A stretch of DNA of 64,000 nucleotides from assembly GCA_934101115.1 (NCBI GenBank), contig CAKOPW010000003.1, positions 1 to 64,000 on the forward strand, written 5' to 3'. The stretch is from an uncultured Bacilli bacterium. GTDB taxonomy: Bacteria; Bacillota_I; Bacilli_A; RF39; UBA660. The position numbers and the translations under genes were made by a program. The stretch's first letter is position 1, and each line of letters opens with the position of its first letter. Positions 35,057 to 44,383 of this stretch are shown here, in pieces. The notes below the pieces were generated by a model. That model was not told the origin of the DNA, did no database searches, and was given only the letters and a program-made list of their open reading frames with translations.

Positions 35057-37528
35057 TTATTTTTTTCTATTCTTTTTTACTCCATAAGCAATAGTTCCTA
35101 TACCTGCAACACCAACAATTATAGCAATAATTACATATTGATTATTATCAGTAATATAAGTATTAGGTACTTCTACTATTTGGTTGTCTTTCATAACTGA
35201 TTTAACTATTTCTCCATCCTCTTTTATTTCAAAGAACATTTTATCAGGATTAATCTCCCATCCTTCTTTGGCTTCTTTTTCAAGAATATAGTATTTGCCA
35301 ACAGGAAGTCTGTTTATTATGATTTTTCCATTTTCATCAGTCACACCTGTAAAAACTAACTCATCATTTTCAGTATATATTTCTATTTTTGTATCTGGAA
35401 GTGGCTTACTAGTTGAAAAATCTATTTTAGTAAATTCTAATTTCCCTGATGCCAAATGATTTTTAATTGAAGTTGTATATTCGATTGTATCAGTATATTG
35501 ATCCTTATACTTTAATTCAAATTCATATTTAGTTTTATCCAATACATGATTTCCAACAGTTGCTATTTCTTGTAAATAATATTTTCCTAGATGAAGATTA
35601 TCTATTTTAATATTACCATCTTTATCAGTTAATACTTCTTTTACTAAATCACCTTTTTTATAAATTACTTTTCCTGTTCCATCAGTGATGTTTTCATTAG
35701 CATATAAACCGAATTTAACTCCTTTTAATTCTATTTCTTTATATTCATATCCATTTTCTTTAAGTTCTACATTTTCACCTTTCTTATTTACTTTAATAGT
35801 ACCTTTTACTTCTTTATTTTCAAATTTAACCTCAAATAATATTCCATATTCATTATCGTTGATTAATTTTGAATCTTCACCTATAGTGAATTTTTGAGAT
35901 TCTTTATTCCATAAATATTTATCGATTACTTGATCAATTTCTTCTAATTTATAATTACCACTTTCTAATGGATTAGGTGTGATTAATTCACCATCATTAT
36001 TAGTACAAAACTTATCAAGTGTTTCTTTCTTAGGATATGTTACTGATTGTGATACATATTCATTTTTATCTGTATTGAATATTCGAAAACAAATATTAGA
36101 TCTTTTAATTACTTCTTTAGTATCTTTATCTATCTTAACAACTTTTAATTTTGCTGTTATTTTAGCATTAGAAATTGTGTAATAAATTTTACTACCACTT
36201 TCCCTTACATCTAAATTAAAATCATCTACCTTAGTTGTATCCTTTGAAGTTGTAAGTTGTTTAACTGTATAGCTTCCATAAACCAAATTAACTGTAAGTT
36301 TTCCGTTTTTATCAGTAACTCCTTTAGTAAATAATTTCCCTTTATTATTGTAAAATCCAAATTCAACATTTGGCTCTGGTGTCATTATTTCCGATTTGTT
36401 TATTGCATATACTTTTGTAATTTCTACATCTCTATTAATAACTTTTTCGTTAACTGCTATTTCATTATCAATATTTTCTAAAGTACTTTCAAAATAATAT
36501 TTATTAGTATCTAATTCGTAACCCTTAGATGGAAGAATCTCTTTTAAGTAGTATTTCGCAAAGGCTGGTAAATGTTCTAGTTTACCTTTCCCATCTTTTC
36601 CAGTTGTAACTTTAGAAACTAATGCATCAGTTTCAGCATTATATATTCCATAAACTGCCCCTTCTAAGGTTGCTTCACCACTAGGAATTGTTGAATTGTT
36701 ATCTCTATCATACTTTGTAAATTCAACTTTACCTCCAAGTGATTCAATATTAACTACTGATAGTGCTGGATCTACAACTCCTGATGACATCATAGTTTGT
36801 TTGCCACTTGAGTAATAAACTAAATATTCTCTATCAGTATATAATCTCTTTTTAAATTGCAATGTTACTTTACCAATTTTAGTTGTTTTAACTATTAATT
36901 TGTTTCCATCAATTCTAACTTCTGCACCATTGCTTGCTGATACATAATAATTTGATAAAACATTGTTTATATCTGTAAGTATTACTTCTTCTCCTACTTT
37001 TGCATTAATAGTAGTTCCATTGAATGAAGGTCTTACATAATGATTTCTTACTAATCTTTCTATTTCATTTCTTTGAGTACTAATATCATATATAGTACCT
37101 TGTGCCCATCTCCTTGATGAAAATACAGTTTGATCTGCATTTATTGTTTCCCATAAAAGAGCTTGAGTTGCTGCTCTATATTCAGTTGTTTGATGTCCAG
37201 TATAGTCATAACCATAATATGCAATTAACATTATTCTTTCTTTTTGTTCATTTGAAATATTATATGAATCTAAATTTCCAGTTTGATAAGTATCTCCTTC
37301 TGGAATACCTGGTTGAATACAATATGCTATTCTTCCATTAAATTCATACCATGTTAAATGCCAACTATGATAATTTCCATCATCTGGTTGAATTCTTTGC
37401 CACCACCAACCACTATCAGTCATTTTTAATGTGGTTGATTCAGCGTTAACTGTGTGAGTGCCTACAACTAATCCTACAACTGAAAGTGTTAGTGCAAATA
37501 CTCCCATTAATATTTTCTTTATTTTCAT
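35057..37528 (-). CDS. thioester-domain (TQXA) surface adhesin with SpaA/Cna-B repeats
   Basis: This 823-aa protein has a signal peptide (LTLSVVGLVVGTHTVNA), a thioester domain with Cys in YCIQPGIPEG and TQALLWE, then about five SpaA/Cna-B-type repeats. The C-terminal anchor reads VPNTY, then a hydrophobic stretch and KKNRKK. Thioester domains can bond covalently to host surfaces, while Cna-B repeats form stabilising isopeptides. VPNTY replaces the usual LPxTG. The sortase lies two genes downstream. Confidence 0.92.
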   Translation of the reverse strand: MKIKKILMGVFALTLSVVGLVVGTHTVNAESTTLKMTDSGWWWQRIQPDDGNYHSWHLTWYEFNGRIAYCIQPGIPEGDTYQTGNLDSYNISNEQKERIMLIAYYGYDYTGHQTTEYRAATQALLWETINADQTVFSSRRWAQGTIYDISTQRNEIERLVRNHYVRPSFNGTTINAKVGEEVILTDINNVLSNYYVSASNGAEVRIDGNKLIVKTTKIGKVTLQFKKRLYTDREYLVYYSSGKQTMMSSGVVDPALSVVNIESLGGKVEFTKYDRDNNSTIPSGEATLEGAVYGIYNAETDALVSKVTTGKDGKGKLEHLPAFAKYYLKEILPSKGYELDTNKYYFESTLENIDNEIAVNEKVINRDVEITKVYAINKSEIMTPEPNVEFGFYNNKGKLFTKGVTDKNGKLTVNLVYGSYTVKQLTTSKDTTKVDDFNLDVRESGSKIYYTISNAKITAKLKVVKIDKDTKEVIKRSNICFRIFNTDKNEYVSQSVTYPKKETLDKFCTNNDGELITPNPLESGNYKLEEIDQVIDKYLWNKESQKFTIGEDSKLINDNEYGILFEVKFENKEVKGTIKVNKKGENVELKENGYEYKEIELKGVKFGLYANENITDGTGKVIYKKGDLVKEVLTDKDGNIKIDNLHLGKYYLQEIATVGNHVLDKTKYEFELKYKDQYTDTIEYTTSIKNHLASGKLEFTKIDFSTSKPLPDTKIEIYTENDELVFTGVTDENGKIIINRLPVGKYYILEKEAKEGWEINPDKMFFEIKEDGEIVKSVMKDNQIVEVPNTYITDNNQYVIIAIIVGVAGIGTIAYGVKKNRKK

Positions 37529-37555
37529 TCTGCTTTCCTCCTTAATTTGAAAATA

Positions 37556-37579
37556 AAAAAAGCACTAATTTCTTAGTAC
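37556..37579 (-). terminator. terminator after the 199-aa gene
   Basis: GTACTAA/TTAGTGC with T7 on the minus strand. It separates this gene from the adhesin. Confidence 0.7.
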
Positions 37580-37582
37580 AAT

Positions 37583-38182
37583 TTAATAACCTTTATATCT
37601 ATCACAATTTCCAGATGTACATTTTAAATATAGATATGCTCCTAATACTTTTCCATTCTCGTCTTGAACTTCCATACACCACGATCCATATATATCATTT
37701 ACATCCATCATTAAATATTTCTCACTATTTTTTTGACATTCGTCTAATGATGAAAAATCTATGTGTCCGTGATGAAATGAATAGTAATAAGAATTAGGAT
37801 CAGGAACATCTATATAATGTTTTTTATCATCTGTTTGTTTTTTAGGTTCTTCTACTTTTACCTCTACTTCTTTTGTTTCATTATTAGAATTGATTGGTGT
37901 AGAAGTATTTTTATTATTTGTTGATGAATCTTTTGTTGAACTATTCTTTTTATTTGTATTAGATTCTTTAGAAGATTTAGAAGTATTATCACCTTCTCTT
38001 TCTTCTTTTGTTATTTCTGTTTTTTGTTCTTCTTCTGATGCATCAGTTTTTGTTTCTTCTTTAGTATTTATTTTTTCTTCTGTCTTCGTTTTTGGTGTTT
38101 CGGATTTGTGAGTAACTTTGATTATAATTGGTATTGATATAATCATTAATAAAATAGCAAATAAAATTACTTTCTTTTTCAC
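37583..38182 (-). CDS. membrane-anchored protein with long disordered linker, 199 aa
   Basis: An N-terminal hydrophobic anchor (VILFAILLMIISIPIIIKV) is followed by about 100 residues rich in Thr, Ser, Lys and Glu. A small C-terminal domain with three Cys follows (SLDECQKNSEKY, GSWCMEVQ, LYLKCTSGNC). It should sit outside the cell. I do not recognise the terminal domain. Its position beside the adhesin suggests a surface role. Confidence 0.6.
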   Translation of the reverse strand: MKKKVILFAILLMIISIPIIIKVTHKSETPKTKTEEKINTKEETKTDASEEEQKTEITKEEREGDNTSKSSKESNTNKKNSSTKDSSTNNKNTSTPINSNNETKEVEVKVEEPKKQTDDKKHYIDVPDPNSYYYSFHHGHIDFSSLDECQKNSEKYLMMDVNDIYGSWCMEVQDENGKVLGAYLYLKCTSGNCDRYKGY

Positions 38183-38242
38183 TTTGTATCACTCCTTTGA
38201 ATCATTTTTACATAAATTTAAATTAATTTAAAATGTGCGAAT

Positions 38243-39028
38243 TTATCTTTCATTATCACTTTTAACATTTAAAATGTCATCAAATAAGTCATCACCATAT
38301 AAATCAGTTTCACTTTTCATATACTCCAACTTATTTAAATTACTTTTTAAAGCATTATTAAAATAACCAAATTTATTAGAAATTTCATTTCCATCTTCAT
38401 CTCTAAATTTATTTAATTTGATTTTTGATGTAATGTAATGAATAGAAGTATAAATATCTTCAGAAGAATACTCTTGCATTATATTATTAAACAATTCATA
38501 GTAGTTTTTAATATCATTATCCTCAATCGTTATATATCCAGACTTAATTAATTCATTTAAAAATCTAGAATTATTGACGTAAGTCGATTTATCATATTTA
38601 TCATATTTTTTATTATTTAATTTATTAGTATTTAATTGTTGCTGGTTATCCAACGTTGGATGATCCATAGCTGGAAAATCGGGTCCTGGATTATTTTTTT
38701 CTAAAATGTATTCCTGAGGAGTATCAAATACTTTATATTTATAAACGAATAACCCTTTAGAATTTTGTTCTTTCAATATATCAATATAACCAAATCTTTT
38801 CAATTCATTAATTGCTGATCTTACTGCTGACTTACTTTCTGAACATATCGAAACTAATCCATTAAATGAATAATCCCAATCAGGTGGTAAGCTATACATT
38901 TTGCATAACAACCCAACGGCTTTTAAAGATATTTTTTTATTTCGTAAAATAGAGTTATCTACAATCGTATAATTATTTTTTCTATTAATTTCAAATTCTT
39001 GTGCATTCAATTTATTGTCTTCTCTCAT
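38243..39028 (-). CDS. helix-turn-helix replication/initiation-type protein of the ICE
   Basis: The 261-aa protein has a winged-helix N-terminal half (DNSILRNKKISLKAVGLLCK, then SESKSAVRSAINELKRFGYI) like RepA-N/DnaD-like initiators of clostridial ICEs, and a variable C-terminal part. It precedes no other replication gene but sits immediately after ParA and ParB. It may support autonomous replication of the excised circle. Confidence 0.7.
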   Translation of the reverse strand: MREDNKLNAQEFEINRKNNYTIVDNSILRNKKISLKAVGLLCKMYSLPPDWDYSFNGLVSICSESKSAVRSAINELKRFGYIDILKEQNSKGLFVYKYKVFDTPQEYILEKNNPGPDFPAMDHPTLDNQQQLNTNKLNNKKYDKYDKSTYVNNSRFLNELIKSGYITIEDNDIKNYYELFNNIMQEYSSEDIYTSIHYITSKIKLNKFRDEDGNEISNKFGYFNNALKSNLNKLEYMKSETDLYGDDLFDDILNVKSDNER

Positions 39029-39040
39029 AAAAAGATTTAA

Positions 39041-39970
39041 TTATCGCTCTCTATCTCTATTTAAATGCCTACTATAATATTCAACTGCTTTTACAATAAA
39101 ATCTTCCATATTATTTACTTTATAATTTTTAGGCATCACTGATTTAATCTTATTTTCACTAATTTTAATTTTAGTTATTTGATTAGGCTTTTCTTCATTC
39201 ATTAAATTTTCAATAAATTCCTCTGTTAACCCATTTAACTCACTCTCTTTTCTTAATTTTATTGCTTGTGCATGAGATGGAGTCGCATCAGAATATTCTA
39301 TTGAATTAAAAAGCATTTCTTGTTCATCTTTAGATAAATATGATATTTCAACTGCTGGTCTCAATGCCATTGCTGGTTTTTCGTTCAAAACTGAATTATC
39401 TACCGTTTCTAAAAGTTCTGGTATTAATTCATTCAAACGTAAATACCTTTGTACTTGTCTTCCACTTTCTGAATTTTCTTCACCTAGTATATCCCTTGTT
39501 CTAGCATTGTGGCCCAGTGGTCCACCTTTAATATTTTTTATTGCATTCATTTTCATTTTATAGGCTTTTGCTTTTTCACTTGGAAGAATGTTGGTTCTAT
39601 GAAGATTTGAATCTACCATATATACTATTGCTTCTTCTTTTGTCATATCTCTAACTATACATGGTATAAAGTTATTACCTAATAATTCAGAAGCAAATTT
39701 TCTCCTATGTCCTGCAATTATTTCATATCTATTATTTTCTTTTTTTCTTACAATAATTGGTTCTAATACACCATTATCTTTTATACTTTCTTTTAACTTT
39801 GATAAATCTTCATTTTCTTGTACCTTAAATGGATGCTCTGGAAAATCATCTATTAAAGATAAATCAATTATTTCTACTTTTTCTTTCTTATCTTCATCTC
39901 TGTCTTCTTGAGTTGAAAAGAAATCATCTAACTTGAATGTTGTTAGGTCTATGTTTTTCTTTTGTTCCAT
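39041..39970 (-). CDS. parB: ParB-family partition protein
   Basis: The 309-aa protein has a ParB N-terminal nuclease-like domain (HPFKVQENEDLSKLKESI, ending AGHRRKFASELLG), then a central HTH (DSNLHRTNILPSEKAKAYKM) and a C-terminal helical part. It overlaps ParA by 47 bp. With ParA it would stabilise the excised or replicating ICE1. Confidence 0.92.
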   Translation of the reverse strand: MEQKKNIDLTTFKLDDFFSTQEDRDEDKKEKVEIIDLSLIDDFPEHPFKVQENEDLSKLKESIKDNGVLEPIIVRKKENNRYEIIAGHRRKFASELLGNNFIPCIVRDMTKEEAIVYMVDSNLHRTNILPSEKAKAYKMKMNAIKNIKGGPLGHNARTRDILGEENSESGRQVQRYLRLNELIPELLETVDNSVLNEKPAMALRPAVEISYLSKDEQEMLFNSIEYSDATPSHAQAIKLRKESELNGLTEEFIENLMNEEKPNQITKIKISENKIKSVMPKNYKVNNMEDFIVKAVEYYSRHLNRDRER

Positions 39971-40751
39971 CTTTCAATACCTCCTTTGCAAAATTCTCAT
40001 AAGCAAGTGCAACTTTACTATTTTTATCATATGAAAATATACTTTGCCCCTGTGCTGTTGATTCAGCAATTTTTATTGCTCTTGGAATTTGTGTATCAAA
40101 TATTTTAAATACCATTCCATAAGTGTCATTTAATTCTTGCCTAATATTCCTAGCTAATCTTGTTCTTTCATCAACTAAAGAAAGTAATATTCCTCCGACT
40201 TCTAAGTTAGGATTAATTTTCTTTCTGACTTTAATTACTGTTTGTAATAAGTGTCCCATACCCTTAGTAGCTAAAAACTGACTCTGCACAGGAATTATAA
40301 CTTTATCTGCACAAGCAAGAGCGTTAATTGTTATCATTCCTAAACTTGGCATACAATCAATTAGTACATAATCATAATCTTTCTTTAAATCATGTAGGAC
40401 ATTTTTCATTGTATATTCTCTACTCATTGCATTTACCAAACTTACTTCCAACGACGAAAGTTCTAGATTGGATGGAATTAAATCTACACCTTCACTATGA
40501 TGAAGGATTGCTTCTTTTGGATTCACATCTTTATCAGTTATTGAATCTTGCATAAGTGTTGCTAAAGTAATTGGTATCTCATCTACATTATGCCATCCCA
40601 TATAAGTTGTTAAATCTCCTTGTGGATCAGCATCTACTAATAAGACTTTTTGTCCTTTTTTAGCAAGTGCTACTCCAAGGCTGAATGTAGAAGTTGTTTT
40701 TGCTGTTCCTCCTTTCTGATTAGAGATTGCTATAATCTTACCTTCTTTCAT
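39924..40751 (-). CDS. parA: ParA-family partition ATPase
   Basis: This 275-aa ATPase has deviant Walker A NQKGGTAKTTSTF, DADPQGDLT and LIDCMPSLGM. The start at 40751 follows GGAGGTGAACAG. An in-frame upstream extension to 40802 is rejected because of the strong ribosome site. Confidence 0.94.
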   Translation of the reverse strand: MKEGKIIAISNQKGGTAKTTSTFSLGVALAKKGQKVLLVDADPQGDLTTYMGWHNVDEIPITLATLMQDSITDKDVNPKEAILHHSEGVDLIPSNLELSSLEVSLVNAMSREYTMKNVLHDLKKDYDYVLIDCMPSLGMITINALACADKVIIPVQSQFLATKGMGHLLQTVIKVRKKINPNLEVGGILLSLVDERTRLARNIRQELNDTYGMVFKIFDTQIPRAIKIAESTAQGQSIFSYDKNSKVALAYENFAKEVLKDGTKEKHRPNNIQVR

Positions 40752-40810
40752 CTGTTCACCTCCTTCTTTTTTAGCCATCTTAATAATGGCTATGTATCCC
40801 ATTTGGGTAT

Positions 40811-40845
40811 AAAAAAAGAACTAAGTACAATTTGTATTTAGTTCT
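40811..40845 (-). terminator. terminator upstream of parA
   Basis: AGAACTAAATAC/GTACTTAGTTCT stem with T7 on the minus strand, ending the transcript of the 105-aa gene. Confidence 0.85.
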
Positions 40846-40856
40846 CTATAATATGT

Positions 40857-41174
40857 TTAAATTTTTGGATTTTTAAGTTGATAATAATTAAACTTGCACT
40901 TCTTCCAAATATCTTCTATCTCTTTCTCTATTTCTTCAAGTGTCATATTCTCAATCGAATATATTGTAGTTCTAACCCAAAATTTATCTTTTTGAGTTAC
41001 TAATCTAAATTCATAATTATATTCATCACTTATTTCATATTCATATACATCTATGAAATATTTTATACCTTTATCATCTTTTACCTTCTTTTGAAAAAAT
41101 CTATTTGCATACTGTTCTACTACAGGAACTGATGCTTCCTTATAACCAGCATTAATTAAAACTTTTTCTGTCAT
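40857..41174 (-). CDS. hypothetical protein, 105 aa
   Basis: Not recognised. It starts MTEKVLINAGYKEASVPVVE with AGGTGG upstream. It is a mixed alpha/beta soluble protein (FIDVYEYEISDEYNYEFRLV). It overlaps the frameshifted gene before it and probably formed an operon with it. Function unknown. Confidence 0.5.
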   Translation of the reverse strand: MTEKVLINAGYKEASVPVVEQYANRFFQKKVKDDKGIKYFIDVYEYEISDEYNYEFRLVTQKDKFWVRTTIYSIENMTLEEIEKEIEDIWKKCKFNYYQLKNPKI

Positions 41175-41702
41175 CATTACCACCTACATTCTTATATTTT
41201 TCATAAATATCATCAATAGTTTTAATAGAACTACTACAATCTTCGGGATAATTAGTTTTCCACCAATTGAACTTATTTTCTATTTTTTTTCTAACCTTTG
41301 AAGTATTTATATTAGAGTATTTTTCAATTCCTAACAAAACAGGTATAATAGAATTTCCACAAATACATACATCATAATTCACAACTTTCATAAATCCATA
41401 TCCATTATTTTTATAAGAAATTTTATCTTTATAAGATATATACAGATAATCATCTTTAAATAAATGATTAATCTCTAATGGTATATAATCTATATCAACT
41501 ACATCAGCAGTTTTAACATAGCCAAACATATACCAAATTACTCTACTGCGAATTTCTACATAACTTTCTGGTAAATCTTCTCTTTTTATTTTTGTTGGAT
41601 ATATTCCATGAGAAAAAGAAATTCATTATCAGTATCAACTGTTTCTCTGGTTTTTTTTCCAAACTTTCCTCTTGTATAAACATTTGAATTAATTTGCTTC
41701 AT
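41152..41702 (-). pseudogene. hypothetical gene with a single-base frameshift
   Basis: A frame from ATG at 41702 (MKQINSNVYTRGKFGKKTRE) runs to a stop at 41586. The next frame continues without a start as SHGIYPTKIKREDLPESYVE and then MFGYVKTADVVDIDY to 41152. The shift falls in a T-rich stretch near 41615-41625: one added T would join NEFLF to SHGIYPTK. The full product would be about 183 aa. The family is not recognised. A sequencing indel or slippage is possible. Confidence 0.6.
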
Positions 41703-41713
41703 TTTCTTATCAC

Positions 41714-42640
41714 CTACAATTCTCTAGGACAATGTGGTTTATAAAGAACATCTTTAAATCCATATACTTTTTTACATTCATGACATATTACTGCTATAGC
41801 ATCAAATCCTTCAATTATTTCCCCATCACCTTTTTGAATAACTATATTTTTAGATTTGCACTTAGGACAAAATACTCCATCATCTTTAAATACTTCTTCT
41901 TTAGTACAAAAATCTCTAATTATTTCATATCCATTTAAATAATCATATTTAGGAGCAAATTCATCACTATTAAAAACTTTAACTCTTCCAAACATAAACT
42001 CAATTTTATCAATCTTTTTTTCTATATGATAGTGTCCACAATACCATTTATCATAATCAATTAATTCTTCAACAATATCTAAAAAATTTTCCATTGATTT
42101 ATCAACTTTGGACTGATTTATAAATGGTAAAAAAGTTTCTTTAGGTTCATATTTTAAGGGACATGTATGTGACAAAATCACATCAACATGTTTACCACTA
42201 TATTTTTTTAATATCATTTCTTTTTCCCTGTCAAATAATTGCTCATCTTTAAACCACTGATATCCATTACATAATCTATAATCTTTATCTACTGAGTATG
42301 CACCACCTATAACAAGAACTTTTTTACCATCAAGTTCATAGCATTCTCCATTTTTTGCAAAAATAATATATGGGTACTTTTCTTCAATAAAAACTTTGCC
42401 ATCAAACATTTCTACCTCTTTATAAGTTTTAATATTCTCTGGTCTTTCTTCATGATTACCTTGAATACAAAATAATTTTATTTTATATGAGCTTATAAAT
42501 TCTTTTAATTTAGAGTCTTTATTATTTAAATAATAATTAATTCCAGCATCACCTAAAATAATAATTATATCTTCATCTGTTTGTTTCAAATGACCTAATC
42601 TATAGAACTCTCCATGAGTATCACCTGTTATAAATATCAT
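41714..42640 (-). CDS. metallophosphoesterase with C-terminal zinc ribbon
   Basis: The 308-aa protein has calcineurin-like motifs GDTHGE, LGDAG, GNHEERP, SHTCP and CGHYH, in order. A C-terminal CPKCKSKN plus CHECKK zinc ribbon follows. The substrate (nucleotides, RNA or phosphoprotein) cannot be read from sequence. GAAGGAGG precedes the start. It lies between HipA-like kinase and partition genes. Confidence 0.85.
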   Translation of the reverse strand: MIFITGDTHGEFYRLGHLKQTDEDIIIILGDAGINYYLNNKDSKLKEFISSYKIKLFCIQGNHEERPENIKTYKEVEMFDGKVFIEEKYPYIIFAKNGECYELDGKKVLVIGGAYSVDKDYRLCNGYQWFKDEQLFDREKEMILKKYSGKHVDVILSHTCPLKYEPKETFLPFINQSKVDKSMENFLDIVEELIDYDKWYCGHYHIEKKIDKIEFMFGRVKVFNSDEFAPKYDYLNGYEIIRDFCTKEEVFKDDGVFCPKCKSKNIVIQKGDGEIIEGFDAIAVICHECKKVYGFKDVLYKPHCPREL

Positions 42641-42707
42641 ACTTTTCCTCCTTCAATTACAATAACTAAATTTTAATATATTCTCTTAAATTATAAAAAT
42701 ATGCAAA

Positions 42708-42735
42708 ATAAAAACCAGCCATTTTTTGACTAGTT
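42708..42735 (-). terminator. terminator after the HipA-like gene
   Basis: AACTAGTC/GGCTGGTT (G-U pairs) followed by TTTTTATTTT on the minus strand. Confidence 0.7.
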
Positions 42736-42749
42736 CTAAAAACAAAGTA

Positions 42750-43937
42750 TTATTGTTCTATCAATTTTTTTAATTTGTTAATCTGTCTATTTAATAAGAT
42801 ACATAATTTATTAATTCTTCTATCCGTCATTTTAGTAATATGCTGATATTTATGCAATAAGCTATCGAATTCTTCAACTATGCCATCTAACTTAGATGCA
42901 TCTATTCTCTTAATATCTTTTACTACTTTTATTATTTCATCAAATGGTTTAACTTCATAAAATAGACGACCATGTCCAGAAATAACAACTTCTTCATCAT
43001 TGTAATCTTGAATATTTAAACTTTGTCCATTATCAAATATTGGAGCCATATCTAACCATTCTAAAGTATTAACATCACGAATTATACCAAAATTATTTAA
43101 ATGTCTATCTTCATTCATTATTAAGAAATCTAAGATATACATATTTTCTAATTTTTCACGAGCATCTTTAATACCTTTTCTTTCTAAAAGTTTAACATAA
43201 TCTTCATAATCTTCTATACTATCATGTCTTTTCATATCATTTCTTATCTGATATGCTGTAATAAGTTCTGTGTCTTTTGTTATAAAACAAGGACATTTAG
43301 AAACTACCATATCTTTATAAGTATCTATAGTATAAGTAACATGATTAAAACCTAATCTTTCACAAATCATTGATGCTAATACTTCATTAAAAGGTTGTAA
43401 TATCTCATTTTTATAACCACCTTTTAGTAAATATCTTGTCTTATCTTCAATAATCCACGCTTTTTTTAGCATTCCATCTGTTGTATTATTTGGTGTCTTT
43501 AATGATTCACCGCTAGCTATAGTTTTGGTATTTAAAGATAAAGATGCTTCCATAAATTCAGTATAATCAAAATCATTGTCAAAGAAATTGATATCATCAT
43601 ATTTAATATCACTATCGTAAGGTTTTAACCAAAATTGATCAGATAAAGATAAACCAAAAGCTTTATCTAATAGTTCGCTAGGAGCAATTATATCTAATCG
43701 ATGCAACAACAAGTCCAACTTATCTCGCCATGATGGAATTCCTCTTCCTTGAAACCATTTACTAAGATTAGTTCTAAATGGAGTATTATTAAAATCTTCC
43801 TTAGTATAAAAAGCTTTTAATATATAAGGTGCATATTCAATATTATAAACATCATAAATTCTTGTAAATACGCCAACTCCAGAATCATACTCAGTTACTA
43901 GCACTTCCTTATCTTTATTCATAAGAATACATTTCAT
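42750..43937 (-). CDS. HipA-like Ser/Thr kinase
   Basis: The 395-aa protein has HipA kinase motifs: catalytic NEDRHLNNFGIIRD and metal-binding APIFDNGQSL. HipA kinases phosphorylate translation factors and act as toxins with a HipB partner. No HipB-like gene is adjacent, so it is solitary. It is the last gene before attR. Confidence 0.8.
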   Translation of the reverse strand: MKCILMNKDKEVLVTEYDSGVGVFTRIYDVYNIEYAPYILKAFYTKEDFNNTPFRTNLSKWFQGRGIPSWRDKLDLLLHRLDIIAPSELLDKAFGLSLSDQFWLKPYDSDIKYDDINFFDNDFDYTEFMEASLSLNTKTIASGESLKTPNNTTDGMLKKAWIIEDKTRYLLKGGYKNEILQPFNEVLASMICERLGFNHVTYTIDTYKDMVVSKCPCFITKDTELITAYQIRNDMKRHDSIEDYEDYVKLLERKGIKDAREKLENMYILDFLIMNEDRHLNNFGIIRDVNTLEWLDMAPIFDNGQSLNIQDYNDEEVVISGHGRLFYEVKPFDEIIKVVKDIKRIDASKLDGIVEEFDSLLHKYQHITKMTDRRINKLCILLNRQINKLKKLIEQ

Positions 43938-44045
43938 TTGATAATCAGCTCCTTTCTCTCTATATAATATTATACCATTTTTATTGATATAAATAAATGA
44001 AATTACAGTGTTTTTCCTGTTAACTATAGTTCTTTATTTATATAT

Positions 44046-44072
44046 AAAAAGCCAGTTATTATATTAACTAGC
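44046..44072 (-). terminator. terminator at the right edge of ICE1
   Basis: GCTAGTTA/TAACTGGC (one G-U pair) followed by TTTTTAT on the minus strand. It would stop transcripts running from the amidase fragment into the ICE. Confidence 0.6.
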
Positions 44073-44090
44073 ATATCTTAATATCAATCA

Positions 44091-44121
44091 AGTGCCGAGG
44101 CAACGGCACACAAGACCTCCT
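44091..44121. other. attR of ICE1
   Basis: The arm GTGCCGAGGCAACGGCAC (44092-44109) is followed by the core ACCTCCT (44115-44121) and then amidase codons. The arm mirrors the one in attL. Confidence 0.85.
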
Positions 44122-44348
44122 GCATTTATGTGATTAGACACAACAATAACATTACTATCATTTCCAAAAGCATTCTTAATTCTATTGACTCTTTGAGTTG
44201 GACTCAATGTTTCATCTGTTTCCCTTGTAATATAAACAGGAATCCCAAGTCTTTTTAACTCATCATACATTATTTTACTAATAGCTAAAGTCATATTTTT
44301 TTCAATTATATCATTTCCACTTGCACCGTTATCAGTACCACCATGTGG
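44115..44348 (-). pseudogene. middle part of the amidase gene, cut on both sides
   Basis: The frame reads HGGTDNGASGNDIIEKNM, then TRETDETLSPTQRVNRIKNA, then VVSNHINAGG at the ICE1 junction. This holds three Amidase_3 zinc-binding segments: HGG, the Glu in IIEKN, and His in NHINA. Upstream of HGG the frame reads IFPIPP instead of a normal D-x-GHGG lead, so ICE2 begins there. The 5' end and signal peptide are not in the window. Confidence 0.85.
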
Positions 44349-44383
44349 AGGAATCGGAAAAATCCAAATAAATTTAAAATTAA

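Larger units (their letters stand above)
2942..44121. mobile_element. ICE1: integrative conjugative element inserted in the amidase gene
   Basis: The element lies between two copies of ACCTCCT (2942-2948 and 44115-44121), with amidase coding sequence directly outside both ends in matching frame. Inside are a large serine recombinase at the left end, relaxase, VirD4, VirB4, PrgI, TrbL and peptidoglycan hydrolase genes, plus partition genes. Cargo includes type I restriction-modification, a sirtuin/macrodomain group, a thioester adhesin with sortase, a MazF-like toxin and a HipA-like kinase. No transfer gene is obviously broken, unless the ATA start of the relaxase prevents its expression. Confidence 0.9.
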
